From Methanoculleus receptaculi (GTDB lineage: Archaea; Halobacteriota; Methanomicrobia; Methanomicrobiales; Methanoculleaceae): DNA of 64,000 bases. Below are positions 45,728-54,530 of this stretch, piece by piece. Under the pieces are notes generated by a model. The model saw only the letters and a program-made list of their open reading frames with translations. It was not told where the DNA came from and ran no database searches. Location: assembly GCF_033472595.1 (NCBI RefSeq), contig NZ_CP137642.1, positions 682,001-746,000 on the forward strand, given 5' to 3'. Made by a program: the position numbers and the translations under genes. The stretch's first letter is position 1. Every line of letters starts with the position of its first letter.

Positions 45728-45931
45728 ATGAACCGAAAAAAAATAATTATTGGATTCACGATCTTAGGTTTTATTATATTGCAGTTTGTTTTCTATAGGC
45801 TCATAGGTATCTGGGAAGAAGGCGCGAAACACGGTTTTTCCCAGGTCACGTTCATACTTGGAGTGGTCCTGGGCGTAGCATACGCCTACTTAGCATATAT
45901 TGTTGACACACGCCTTCTCGACGATCCGTAG
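45728..45931 (+). CDS. Small two-TM membrane protein, second copy in position
   Basis: 67 residues (MNRKKIIIGFTILGFIILQFVFY..), two hydrophobic helices with a charged loop (IWEEGAKHG). It follows the hydrophobic-protein remnant exactly as the 45047 gene follows 44224, so the pairing is repeated even though the sequences are not obviously alike. Confidence 0.5.
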   Translation: MNRKKIIIGFTILGFIILQFVFYRLIGIWEEGAKHGFSQVTFILGVVLGVAYAYLAYIVDTRLLDDP

Positions 45932-45966
45932 AACTATTTTATTACACCGAATGGAAAACGGCTCAA

Positions 45967-46494
45967 ATGAAGACAGATTCAAACGAGAGACCGAGCAGGG
46001 CAAGGGGAGCAGTACTCGGGCTACTATTGGCAATCACATGGATCGTTCTTATTCTATTGCTCGTTGAACGCATCTTCTTCCCTCATCAGGGCGGCGGCAT
46101 TCAAAATCCCGTCATCAACTGGCTTTATATCGGTCCCATGGTGTTCCTCGTCTGCGCCGGGAACTACCTGATGTACCAGCGGAAAGTAGGAGGTACCGAA
46201 GCCGCTCGTGGCGCAGCTGAACTTAAAATTCTCTTCTTTGGCGTTTTGCTCTGGTTCCCCGTCACACTGGCGCTGTTTCTCATGCAGTGGGGCGGTCACG
46301 GGCAACTGGGTTCGATGGTAGGGCTCCTGACCATGCTCATTATGCTCGCTATTTACACGTTGTGGGAGAGACGGCAGTACGGAGACATTCTCCTGAAAGC
46401 GCAGAGCAGGACAATTCACGTTAAGGTAGCGGAAACGCGAGATCACTATCTGTCCCCGGTTTTTCTCTCTCACACCGGGGTAGTGCTCCATTAA
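45967..46494 (+). CDS. Four-TM membrane protein, unknown
   Basis: 175 residues with four hydrophobic segments (about 14-36, 48-64, 82-102, 108-128) and a polar tail. No family recognised. It is expressed in the same direction just after the small membrane protein. The last residues (SPVFLSHTGVVLH) read into sequence that looks like an insertion-sequence boundary, so the true C-terminus may be lost. Confidence 0.55.
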   Translation: MKTDSNERPSRARGAVLGLLLAITWIVLILLLVERIFFPHQGGGIQNPVINWLYIGPMVFLVCAGNYLMYQRKVGGTEAARGAAELKILFFGVLLWFPVTLALFLMQWGGHGQLGSMVGLLTMLIMLAIYTLWERRQYGDILLKAQSRTIHVKVAETRDHYLSPVFLSHTGVVLH

Positions 46495-46570
46495 ATCACT
46501 GGTATCACATTTCTGGTGTCTCCACATATTATTCACATACTTTTATTTACTATCAGGAATAGTATTGCCC

Positions 46571-46732
46571 ATGTCCCGTGCCCGCAGTTCCGGCACGATG
46601 ACCTGCCAGAATTCTGCATGCCGGTTCTTCCAGCTTGAGGAAGGGAAAGATCTCATTAAGAATGGGAGGAATTGTGCTGGGAATCAGCAGTATTTCTGTA
46701 AACACTGCCAGACGTTGTCAACGGCGGCGTAA
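46571..46732 (+). pseudogene. Truncated IS transposase, N-terminal zinc-ribbon part
   Basis: 53 residues (MSRARSSGTMTCQNSACRFF..). The pattern CQNSAC..GNQQYFCKHCQT resembles the zinc ribbon of IS1/InsA-like transposases. It stops after ATLS-like residues just before the ISH3-type element, which probably inserted into it or replaced the rest. Confidence 0.5.
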
Positions 46733-46752
46733 CTTTGTGCACTTTCGGCGGT

Positions 46753-48074
46753 CTCAGTACTTCTCTAATTTTCAAGTAGGCGTATCCTGTGCCAAATCTG
46801 GAAACCAGCACAAAAGCGAAAGATCTATATGGGTTGCAGGCATCCCCTCATGCCTTTTGCCCAAAGGAAGAAGACAACCTGCAAGAAGATTAGCACCCTG
46901 AAATCGAAAGAATGTTGTGCTTGTGCGGTCACGGCACTGAATCAGCACCTGACCATTCCAATCCAGGGACGGCTCACCCAAACCGACCTGTTTCAGGCGC
47001 TGATTGGCATGGCCGCGATGAACCAGTCGATTCACTCGATCACCGGGCTTTTAGAGCACGTACCCTGTGAGACGTCCTTCCGATATCACCTGAAGAAACT
47101 CGACATGGACGAGTTGGAGCAGAAGAGCACTGCTATCCTCACCCATTTCGTACACCACGTCCTGAAGCCCGGGAACGCGTATCAGTTCGCGATCGACTAC
47201 ACTAACGACCCCTATTACGGGGAGACTACCGATGAGAACAAACCCTTTATCATCCGGAGCAAGCGCAAATAGTCGACGAACGAGTTCTATTCCTACGTCA
47301 CCCTGTACGTGACCACCACAGATCGGCAGATGACGCTGGCGATGTACCCGGTGCGCCAGGGGATCTCCAAGGTCGAGTATATCGCCCGCTGCCTCGACCG
47401 GATCGCCGAGATCGGCCTTGAGATCGAAGCCCTCTGCCTGGATCGGGAGTTCTACACCAAGAAGGTCTTCGGGTTTCTGACCCGGGTGCAGGTGCCGTTC
47501 ATCGTCTCGGTCAGGAAACACGGTAAACGGATGAAAGAATTACTCGAAGGAACGCAGTCCCGGTATGCCGAATACCGGATGAAAGCCAAACCGCCGCTTC
47601 TCCTGACGATCGCGATCGCAGTCAAGTATGCGAAAGGCAAACGAGGAAAGCACGGTGTCGAGAACCTGGGTTACGTCGTCGGTAGCCTTGCGTGGAACCC
47701 GCTTCGGGTGCACCAGACCTACCGATCCCGGTTCTCGATCGAATCGTCCTACCGGATGCGCAACCAGGTGAAACCCCGGACAAGCACGAAGAATCCGGTG
47801 ATCCGCTATATCTATGCCATTATTTCCTTCCTCCTCAAGAACGTTTGGATCGCTCTTTTGTGGATGCATTTCTCCCCGGTGAAGCGAGGGCCCAGAACCA
47901 TCGACATGCGCGCTTTCCGGTTCGACTACTTCATTGTCATAATCTGGGAAGCGATTCGGGCATCGATGAGGATGGTGAAAGGAATTCCCATCCTACGGAA
48001 TCCGGTTTAGAGAAAAGGGGGTGAGAAGACGTTGAATAAAACGAGAGGGAGGATGAATTTAGCGAAGTACTGAG
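46753..48074 (+). mobile_element. ISH3-like insertion sequence
   Basis: Terminal inverted repeats CTCAGTACTTCTCTAATTT (46753) and AATTTAGCGAAGTACTGAG (ending 48074) enclose one interrupted transposase gene. It separates an IS1-like remnant from a truncated CcdA copy. No clear target duplication was found. Confidence 0.75.
46850..48010 (+). pseudogene. ISH3/IS4-like transposase with in-frame TAG
   Basis: The frame runs from the ATG at 46850 (MPFAQRKKTT) and meets TAG at 47270-47272 after IIRSKRK. It continues in the same frame (STNEFYSYVTLYVTTTDRQM..) to the TAA at 48010. Catalytic features are Asp in FAIDYTNDPYYG, Asp in LCLDREFYTKKV and Glu in RFSIESSYRMRNQ. Apart from the one stop it looks complete, about 386 residues. 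TAG ends several normal genes here, so readthrough is unlikely. Confidence 0.75.
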
Positions 48075-48385
48075 TCCGCTATACGGAAACATTCGGCCAA
48101 TCTGGCCGGGTTGTTCTTTCTGGGTATGCTGTTTCGATCGTCAAGGCTCCGTGCGCCGCACCGATGATCCTTATCCTGCTGAGCAAAATCCTGGTTGACG
48201 GCACGGTACAGGACCTCCCGCTCTTACTGGTCTTTGGAGCCGGAGTGCTCACGCCGTTTCTCGGCGTCGGGGTCATCGGTGGATACGCCTCGTCGAGCAG
48301 GATACGGGAATACAGGGATCTCATTCGAGCGTGAAGCGGGATTCTTTTGATAGGATTCGGGGTCTGGATGCTCTTCTGGGGATAG
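48072..48385 (+). pseudogene. C-terminal fragment of a duplicated CcdA-type gene
   Basis: The sequence matches the last 100 residues of the 40205-41209 gene (SIVKAPCAAPMILILLSKIL.., VFGAGVLTPFLGVGVIGGYASSSRIREYRD.., LLIGFGVWMLFWG). It has a shift near 48128, a TGA near 48332 and its 5' end removed at the ISH3 right border. The downstream intergenic DNA is duplicated too. Confidence 0.8.
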
Positions 48386-48458
48386 ATGGAGCACCGGATC
48401 CGGTGGTGCCCGTCCATCCAGATCAGTCGGGACCCGGTTTGTCAGCCTGCCTCGCCGC

Positions 48459-48840
48459 AAGAAAGACCTTTCTTCTCCGTCCCCTTCCTTCAGAGCAGGT
48501 TGATCGCCTCACGTTTGCGAACAGCCGACGGACGTGTAGAGGGATGTGACAGAAAACATAAATGGCTTGACGCCTATGTCCTTGTGCGGATGCCCAAAAT
48601 GCGTTCGCAAAACCGCGGAGGCTCACCTCATCCGTCCAAGACCGGGTGAACCCCCCACTGCCCGAAGGCAATAAGTAACCTTGCATTCCATGAATTTAAA
48701 ATTACGCTTCTTTTGCCTCCGGGGACGTTATAGGAGGAAAAGCAAATGAACGGAACCATTGGAATGCGGGCACTCTCCGCGCTGCTCGCCGTGCTGTTGG
48801 TGAGCGCGGGTGTTGTGTCAGTGGTGAGTGCAACGAACAA
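48459..48840 (+). repeat. Promoter-leader-signal-peptide cassette, copy D
   Basis: The hairpin AAGAAAG/CTTTCTT (48459-48474), block CAGAGCAGGTTGATCGCCTC, CGGACGTGTAGAGGG and a TATA-like AACATAAAT (48555-48563) are followed by a leader near-identical to copy A and the signal peptide at 48746. The masking pair CTTTTGCCTCC and GGAGGAAAAG is intact (48711-48743). Confidence 0.75.
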
Positions 48841-50027
48841 CCCCTCAGGCAGAACCCCATAATACAACGTTTCGATTGGTTGATAATGTCCAACCTCCCC
48901 TCTTTGACTGGAGCGGTGTCGAGCCAGCGTCGCCAATGACAGGATCCGACCTAACGACGATCATCCTATCCGAAGCATATGTTACAAAACAGGTAGGACT
49001 GCAATCCCCCGGAATCGTTGAATTATCTCTTCCCTTTTCCGCATTCGGAGAATCGGATTGTTCTGTAGAAAAATCTCCAGACTACCTGATACAGGTAGGA
49101 ATTGCTGAAGATGATCCTGTTATGGTTTTAACAATACCCGATACGATGTTTAGGTCATTGAATGACGATCCTAACCGCATCGACCTGAGTTTTCCGCTTG
49201 AATACTTTTCGCATTACACAGATATCAGTACTTACTATCGACAGCACCCGGAGAACACCGCAGACAACTCTCGATTCAAATTATCAGATAGCGATCTGGA
49301 TGCGATTAATTCACTTGAAGTTAATATCGAACGTGATGTGCAGCCATACCTCTCCAGAGTAAGGTTTATGGCCGATTCAGGAAACGAAATTACATACCTT
49401 ACAGGAAAAATTAGGCCTTATTACTATTCAAATTCCGGAGCTAGATACACGATTTTCCAGGAGAGAGAAATAAATTTAAACCGTTTCGATGCATCAGGGG
49501 AACCCCTTGACACAATTGAAATTGTTGTCGAGTACGAAGACGCCCTTCCCGGAGTGGGGAACATCAAGTTATATCCGGTAGTATATGACGAAGGTTCTCT
49601 GATTTATCCAGGTCCCGACCCGTATATCGACGTATCCAGATCATCCCTCCCTCACGAGTATAATTACTATGTGTCCATCGGTAGTGGTTCTACGTTGGGA
49701 AAATATGAGATCTGGCTCCAGGATACGACAACCGAAGAATGGCTGGGGTACTATTATTACGATGACGATAGCGATCCGAGTCAATTCATCAAGCGAAATG
49801 TAGGGTCATCGGAGTTATTCCTTTGGGACAGCTCGACCTTTTCCTTTGATGCACGCACATCGCCGATAATGGATGAATGGTGCAGGCAGGGAAGTACCTG
49901 GAACAGACCAGCAGACGTATTCTCATACTACGACCGACAATACGATTCTTATGTGAGCACGTCGTATTCAACCGGGTCGGGTATAATCTATACACACACC
50001 TACTGTAGTGGAAGTGGTTCATCTTAG
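48746..50027 (+). CDS. Large secreted protein behind the shared signal peptide (frameshifted)
   Basis: The signal peptide frame (MNGTIGMRALSALLAVLLVS..VVSA) stops after SGRTP at 48861. A +1 shift near 48830-48850 gives about 390 further residues (AEPHNTTFRLVDNVQPPLFDWSG..). The mature protein is acidic, Tyr/Ser-rich and likely beta-structured (YVSIGSGSTLGKYEIWLQDTTTEEWLGYYYYDDD), with only a few Cys, two of them in the last 50 residues. No family recognised. The signal peptide matches that of the halocin-like gene almost exactly, but the mature parts are unrelated. Confidence 0.6.
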
Positions 50028-50064
50028 ATTATATCTATTTTTTAATTTACGGAGGAAAAATCAC

Positions 50065-50646
50065 GTGAAGCCTCACTATATCATGGTAATACTCTCGTTT
50101 ATTCTCCTCACCGCGGGGTGCATCGAGCCCATGACCACCGATCCCGCAGAGGTTACGCCGTCGCCCATAACCGAACTTCCCCCCGATAATGCACCGTCAC
50201 TCCGGGATTCAGCCTTCATCAGGATCGAAGCGTGGGAGGACCCCGCCGAATACACGAGTTTCTCCCCGCCGTCATACATCCCCAAGGAGTATACTCTTTA
50301 CGGCCTCCTGATATCCACCGCCTGGAACGAGTCCTACGGCCACTACACGACGATCGGCGAGACCCTGCGCTACGCACGCAACGACACGATGCAGAACGCA
50401 TCGTGGACCACCGATATGACGCTTCTCGACGTCACCTGGAGCAAATACGGGTATAACCCCTATGCAAAAGATCGGATTATTCACAATGAGCCGGAACCCG
50501 TTGACATAAACGGGTATACAGGGCTGATCTACGAGACCGAATCGGACCGGCTGATCGTCTGGACAGCGGCCGAGAACGCTACGTATCACGTGCGTGGGTC
50601 TCTCGACCGCGAAGAGTTGATCCGGGTGGCGCGGTCTATTCCCTGA
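50065..50646 (+). CDS. Lipoprotein, DUF4367-like
   Basis: 193 residues from the GTG at 50065, with GGAGGA about 8 bases upstream. Lipobox LLTAGC (Cys near residue 18), then a Pro-rich spacer. The C-terminal part (DINGYTGLIYETESDRLIVWTAAENATYHVRGSLDREELIRVARSI) resembles DUF4367, a domain often found on membrane-anchored or secreted proteins with unknown role. It is 37 bases after the large secreted protein and is probably co-transcribed. Confidence 0.7.
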   Translation: MKPHYIMVILSFILLTAGCIEPMTTDPAEVTPSPITELPPDNAPSLRDSAFIRIEAWEDPAEYTSFSPPSYIPKEYTLYGLLISTAWNESYGHYTTIGETLRYARNDTMQNASWTTDMTLLDVTWSKYGYNPYAKDRIIHNEPEPVDINGYTGLIYETESDRLIVWTAAENATYHVRGSLDREELIRVARSIP

Positions 50647-50825
50647 AAACCACCACCATCTCATTTTACAGGGAGGGGAGTCGGACGACAACTCCGTCTT
50701 ACCGTAGGCCACAAGCCCAGCCACCACGATCACCGGCGGCAAGAAAACAGTATTCGGAGCCGGGAACGAACTCGGCGCCCTCTCCCACCGGCTCGTCGGC
50801 CAACACCGCCGATAAAACAACCCTT

Positions 50826-50905
50826 CTTCTCTCCCTCCGTCCTCCAGAGCAGGATCGAGCGCTGTGCTTTTGTGAATGACCGGCAAACGTGTAAAGAGAT
50901 CGGAT
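50826..50905 (+). repeat. Island promoter repeat, copy E (degenerate)
   Basis: CAGAGCAGGATCGAGCGC.., GAATGACCGGCAAACGTGTAAAGAGAT recalls copies B and D, but no TATA box or gene follows. It marks the right edge of the island. The surrounding 50647-50978 has no other feature. Confidence 0.5.
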
Positions 50906-50978
50906 TCTCGGTATGTACCTGGCATGGGACTGGAGTGCAACATGGAGAAAGCCTCACGCGAACGCAGGGCAGGAGTAA

Positions 50979-51185
50979 GGTATCCAGCGAGGTAATCTCT
51001 CCTCAAACCCCATTTACCCAGACGTTGCTCGCTGTATCGGAGAGTTCGCCCCAAAACTCCTCAACCGGGAGGAGCACGCCCAATCATACCTGATGGTGCT
51101 CACGCTCCGGACGGCACATCTGAAGAATCGGTTGGACCCGGTCTTGTCCCGGCAGAAGACCCGGGCCAACCCCGAAAAAGAGTAG
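50979..51185 (+). pseudogene. Unrecognised C-terminal gene fragment
   Basis: 68 codons open after a TAA: ..NPIYPDVARCIGEFAPKLLNREEHAQSYLMVLTLRTAHLKNRLDPVLSRQKTR... It has amphipathic-helix character but no start codon at its beginning, no ribosome site and no family that I know. Its TAG abuts the stop of the opposing flavoprotein gene. Confidence 0.3.
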
Positions 51186-52529
51186 TTATTCTTCCTTCAG
51201 CATCGCGTTGATCGCTGCCGCCGCACGCTTCGCCGAGCCCATCGCCTCGATCACCGTCGCCGCGCCGGTGGCGATATCCCCTCCGGCGTAGACGTGGGGG
51301 ATCGACGTCCGGCCGTTCTCGTCGACTACGACGTTGCCCCTCCGGCCGCGTTCGAGGCCCGGGATCAGGGAGACGAGGAGCGGGTTCGGGCTCGTGCCGA
51401 TCGCCTGGATGACCATGTCCACATCGAGAGTGAACTCACTCCCCTCGATCGGCTCTGGGGACGGGCGACCGCTTGCATCAAGGTCGCAGAGAGACATCTT
51501 CACGCACTCAATCCCCGAGACGCACTGCTTACCGAGGATCTGGGTCGGGTTCGTGCAGGTGAAGAACTCGATCCCTTCTTCCTTTGCGTGCAGAACCTCC
51601 GCCCTCCGTGCCGGCATCTCCTCCTCGCCGCGGCGGTAGATCAGGTAGACCTTCGCGCCCAGCCGGCGCGCCACCCTGGCAGCATCCATCGCGACGTTTC
51701 CGCCGCCGATCACCGCGACGCGATCCGCGGGCAGCACCGGCGTGTCGAACTCCGGGAAGGCGTCGGCGTGCATCAGGTTCACCCGCGTGAGGAACTCGTT
51801 TGCAGAGTAGACGCCGTTTATGCTCTCGCCGGGGATGCCCATGAACGCAGGAAGCCCTGCCCCGGTCGCGAGGAAGACCGCGTCGTAGCCCAGGAGTTCA
51901 TCGACACTGACGCTCCTTCCCACCAGGTGGTTCTTCTCCAGCCTGACGCCGAGAGCAAGCACCTGGTCGATCTCTGCCCTGACTATATCCTTCGGGAGTC
52001 GGAACGCCGGGATGCCGTAGGCCAGGACACCCCCCGCCTCGTGCAGCGACTCAAAGATGGTTACGGCGTGGCCGGCACGGGCGAGGTCGGCCGCGGCGGT
52101 CAACCCCGCCGGGCCTGAGCCAACAACTGCAACCCGTTTTCCGGTCGGTCTCGCCACGTCGGGGAGGGTCGGGTTGTTCTGCCTCTCCCAGTCGGCGACG
52201 AACCGCTCGAGTGCGCCGATCCGTATCGGCGTCTCTTTGTTGCCGAGGACGCAGACCCCCTCGCACTGCGTCTCCTGCGGGCAGACCCGGCCGCAGATGG
52301 CCGGGAGCATGTTCTGGTCCTTGAGAGACCGTGCGGCCGCCGGGAAATTGCCTTCCGCAACCTGATGGACGAACCCCGGGATATCGATCCCGACCGGGCA
52401 GCCCTTCACGCAGAGCGGTTTCTTGCACTGGAGGCAGCGTTCTGCCTCGGCAACGGCCTCATCAGGGGTGAGGCCGAGGTCCACCTCCTCAAAATCGTGG
52501 ATCCGGATCTCGGCCGGCCTGTCACCCAT
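51186..52529 (-). CDS. gltA: NADPH-dependent glutamate synthase/NfnB-type flavoprotein
   Basis: 447 residues from the ATG at 52529 (MGDRPAEIRIHDF). N-terminal Fe-S cysteines (CLQCKKPLCVKGCPVGIDIPGF, CGRVCPQETQCEGVC), an FAD site (VAVVGSGPAGLTAA) and an NAD(P) site (VAVIGGGNVAMDAARVARRLG). Such proteins pair with an FNR-like subunit to make NADPH-ferredoxin oxidoreductase (NfnAB/SudAB), moving electrons between NAD(P)H and ferredoxin. The start overlaps the previous gene by 8 bases. Confidence 0.92.
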   Translation of the reverse strand: MGDRPAEIRIHDFEEVDLGLTPDEAVAEAERCLQCKKPLCVKGCPVGIDIPGFVHQVAEGNFPAAARSLKDQNMLPAICGRVCPQETQCEGVCVLGNKETPIRIGALERFVADWERQNNPTLPDVARPTGKRVAVVGSGPAGLTAAADLARAGHAVTIFESLHEAGGVLAYGIPAFRLPKDIVRAEIDQVLALGVRLEKNHLVGRSVSVDELLGYDAVFLATGAGLPAFMGIPGESINGVYSANEFLTRVNLMHADAFPEFDTPVLPADRVAVIGGGNVAMDAARVARRLGAKVYLIYRRGEEEMPARRAEVLHAKEEGIEFFTCTNPTQILGKQCVSGIECVKMSLCDLDASGRPSPEPIEGSEFTLDVDMVIQAIGTSPNPLLVSLIPGLERGRRGNVVVDENGRTSIPHVYAGGDIATGAATVIEAMGSAKRAAAAINAMLKEE

Positions 52530-53373
52530 GGTGGCCACCCCCCTCGCCGCAGCGGCACCGGTGCTCTGCGAACCGCTCGAACGCGGTCTTCTCCTGCGAG
52601 GTGTAGATCCGCTGCCGCTGCATCAGGTTGTCAAAATCGACCTGGTGGGCATCGAACTCGGGGCCGTCGACGCAGGCAAACTTTGTCTCACCGCCGACGC
52701 TCACCCGGCAGGAGCCGCACATCCCCGTCCCGTCGACCATGATCGGGTTGAGACTCACGTAGGTCTTCACGCCGGCTGGCGCCGTCACGGCGGAGGTGAC
52801 CTTCATCATGATGGCGGGGCCGATGATCCAGACCCGGTCGATCGTCCTCTCCTCGAGCAGTCTCTTCAGGACGTCGCTTGCAAAACCGTGGACGCCCCTG
52901 CTGCCGTCGTCGGTTGTTATGTAGAGTTCGTCGCAGATCTCGCGCATCTCGTCTTCCAGGATGAGAAGGTCTGCGCTCCGCGCTCCGATGATCCCGATGA
53001 CGTGGTTCCCAGCGCGTTTCAGTTCCGCTGCGATGAGGGGCGTGCTCGCGATCCCGACACCGCCGCCGACCACACAGCATGTGCCGTAGTTATCGATCTC
53101 GCTTGGTCTTCCAAGCGGTCCAGCAACGTCCATTATGCTCTCGCCGGCCTGGAGGGTCGCAAGCTCCTCGGTTGTCTTGCCCACGGTCATAAAGATAACC
53201 CTAACCGCATCTCCCCGGGCCGCGGAGATGGTGAGTGGTATCCGTTCGCCCTTCTCGTGCAGGCGAACTATGAGAAACTGTCCTGCCCGTGCGTGCCGCG
53301 CAACGTGTGGCGCGTGGATCCAGTACTCGTAGACCCGGTCGGCGAGCCTGGCCGCTGATTCTATCCTGTACAA
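52522..53373 (-). CDS. FNR-like subunit of NfnAB/sulfide dehydrogenase
   Basis: 283 residues if TTG at 53373 is used (MYRIESAARLADRVYEY), which matches the family N-terminus and has AGGAG 8 bases upstream; GTG at 53382 adds three residues. FAD domain with GERIPLTIS, NAD domain CCVVGGGVGIASTPLI and a C-terminal [2Fe-2S] site (GTGMCGSCRVSVGGETKFACVDGPEFD). It works with the partner gene downstream. Confidence 0.9.
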   Translation of the reverse strand: MYRIESAARLADRVYEYWIHAPHVARHARAGQFLIVRLHEKGERIPLTISAARGDAVRVIFMTVGKTTEELATLQAGESIMDVAGPLGRPSEIDNYGTCCVVGGGVGIASTPLIAAELKRAGNHVIGIIGARSADLLILEDEMREICDELYITTDDGSRGVHGFASDVLKRLLEERTIDRVWIIGPAIMMKVTSAVTAPAGVKTYVSLNPIMVDGTGMCGSCRVSVGGETKFACVDGPEFDAHQVDFDNLMQRQRIYTSQEKTAFERFAEHRCRCGEGGGHHG

Positions 53374-53563
53374 CCACTTCACTCCTGAATGGTCCTGGTT
53401 GGTCTGCCCTCAAATGCAGTTAACGCTTCGTATACATTGTGGCTCCAGCCTCTTTACTGCAGCTATTCTGCGCAGGGCAGGTATCCCGGGAACCGGCGGC
53501 ACCGGATCCTGAGTTGAGGTGAAGATACGAACGATTATCCCAGCACCCGCCGCAGGGATATGC

Positions 53564-53719
53564 ATGCAAAGCCAGGTAGGCTGGGGGATTGCCCTGGCGG
53601 TCATCGGCGCGGTGGTCGCACTGATAATCCCGATCTGCGGCCTCCCGATCATCGCGGTCGGCGTCGCGCTGCTCATCTGGCGGGGGCGCGAGGATACCAT
53701 CGAAGAGATCAAGGAGTGA
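53564..53719 (+). CDS. Small two-TM membrane protein
   Basis: 51 residues from the ATG at 53564 (MQSQVGWGIALAVIGAVVALIIP..). Two hydrophobic helices are separated by ICGLP and the tail is acidic (GREDTIEEIKE). It lies 6 bases before ybjQ, likely co-transcribed. No family assigned. Confidence 0.6.
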   Translation: MQSQVGWGIALAVIGAVVALIIPICGLPIIAVGVALLIWRGREDTIEEIKE

Positions 53720-53725
53720 AGAGAG

Positions 53726-54049
53726 ATGATACTGACAACAACTGCAGAGGTTCCTGGCCACGAGATCGAGGAGATCCTGGGTGTGGTCTTCGGGAACACG
53801 GTACGGGCGAAGAACATAGGGAAAGATATCACTGCGGGACTCAAGAGCCTCGTCGGCGGCGAACTCCAGGAATACACCGATATGCTCGCCGACGCCCGGA
53901 CTGAGGCATACAACCGAATGGTCAACGCCGCGCGCGATCTCGGGGCCGAAGCGGTGGTGAATATCAGGTTCACGACGTCCCAGACGATGGGGTCCGCGGC
54001 GGAACTCCTGGCCTACGGGACGGCGGTGAAGCTCGTCCCGAGGAAGTAA
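53726..54049 (+). CDS. YbjQ/UPF0145 family protein
   Basis: 107 residues (MILTTTAEVPGHEIEEILGVVFGNTVRAKNIGKDI..). The conserved blocks are GNTVRAKNIGKD, a helix with AYNRMVNAARDLGAEAVVNIRF and the C-terminal strand AYGTAVKL. These small proteins form pentamers; a heavy-metal-binding role is suggested by name but not proven. GAAGAGAG precedes the ATG. Confidence 0.9.
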   Translation: MILTTTAEVPGHEIEEILGVVFGNTVRAKNIGKDITAGLKSLVGGELQEYTDMLADARTEAYNRMVNAARDLGAEAVVNIRFTTSQTMGSAAELLAYGTAVKLVPRK

Positions 54050-54068
54050 GGGCTTTTGGGTTTTTCAG

Positions 54069-54094
54069 GGCAGGGGATCCTGCCGTCTTTTTTT
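54069..54094 (+). terminator. Hairpin plus T-run after ybjQ
   Basis: GCAGG and CCTGC form a 5-base stem around GGAT and are followed by seven T (54088-54094). Confidence 0.5.
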
Positions 54095-54530
54095 GTTGGG
54101 GTCTACAGCGTGGGTTTGAGGCCGTGTGTGGCAGGAAGAAGCACGGCCTCTGGCGGGGTTTTAACCTGGAGTCGTCGCCTGAGATCATCTTTCAGATGGT
54201 TGATGCTCAAACTCCTGCCTGTTACGCAAACTCACAGCACGGCTTTCCACCGGGTATCGCCACGCACTGCCCCCGCCCCCCCCCCGGGCGGGGAGGAGGC
54301 CGGAGGCCGGGTGGGGTGGGGGTTGCAGGTGTAGCCTAATGAGTTGGAGACGGGGGGGCGTGCCCCCTCCCCGTCAGCCCCTCCCCAGTGGCGATAGCCA
54401 CCACCGTCCACTGTACCGGGCTTTCTCCTCGATAGAGTGTTATGAGCCGGAGTTTGCGTGCCACGGGGACCTGAACGACGACGTCCCGTGGCGGGTCTAA
54501 GTTTGAGCATCGCAAAGTCTAGCCCCGGAC
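54095..54530. other. GC-skewed structured gap without genes
   Basis: A C-run and then a G-rich strand (54286-54322) could form a G-quadruplex. A 27-base inverted repeat follows (GACGGGGGGGCG to CCCCCTCCCCGTC, 54349-54375). No coding frame in this 435-base stretch is supported. Confidence 0.45.

Noticed and set aside
37800-50905. CRISPR array
   Set aside because: The repeats are few, long, unevenly spaced by kilobases and lie upstream of genes; no regular repeat-spacer pattern occurs anywhere in the window.
53410-53973. Minus-strand frame of 187 residues
   Set aside because: It is Ser/Thr/Arg-rich without motifs and lies opposite the well-supported small membrane protein and ybjQ genes.
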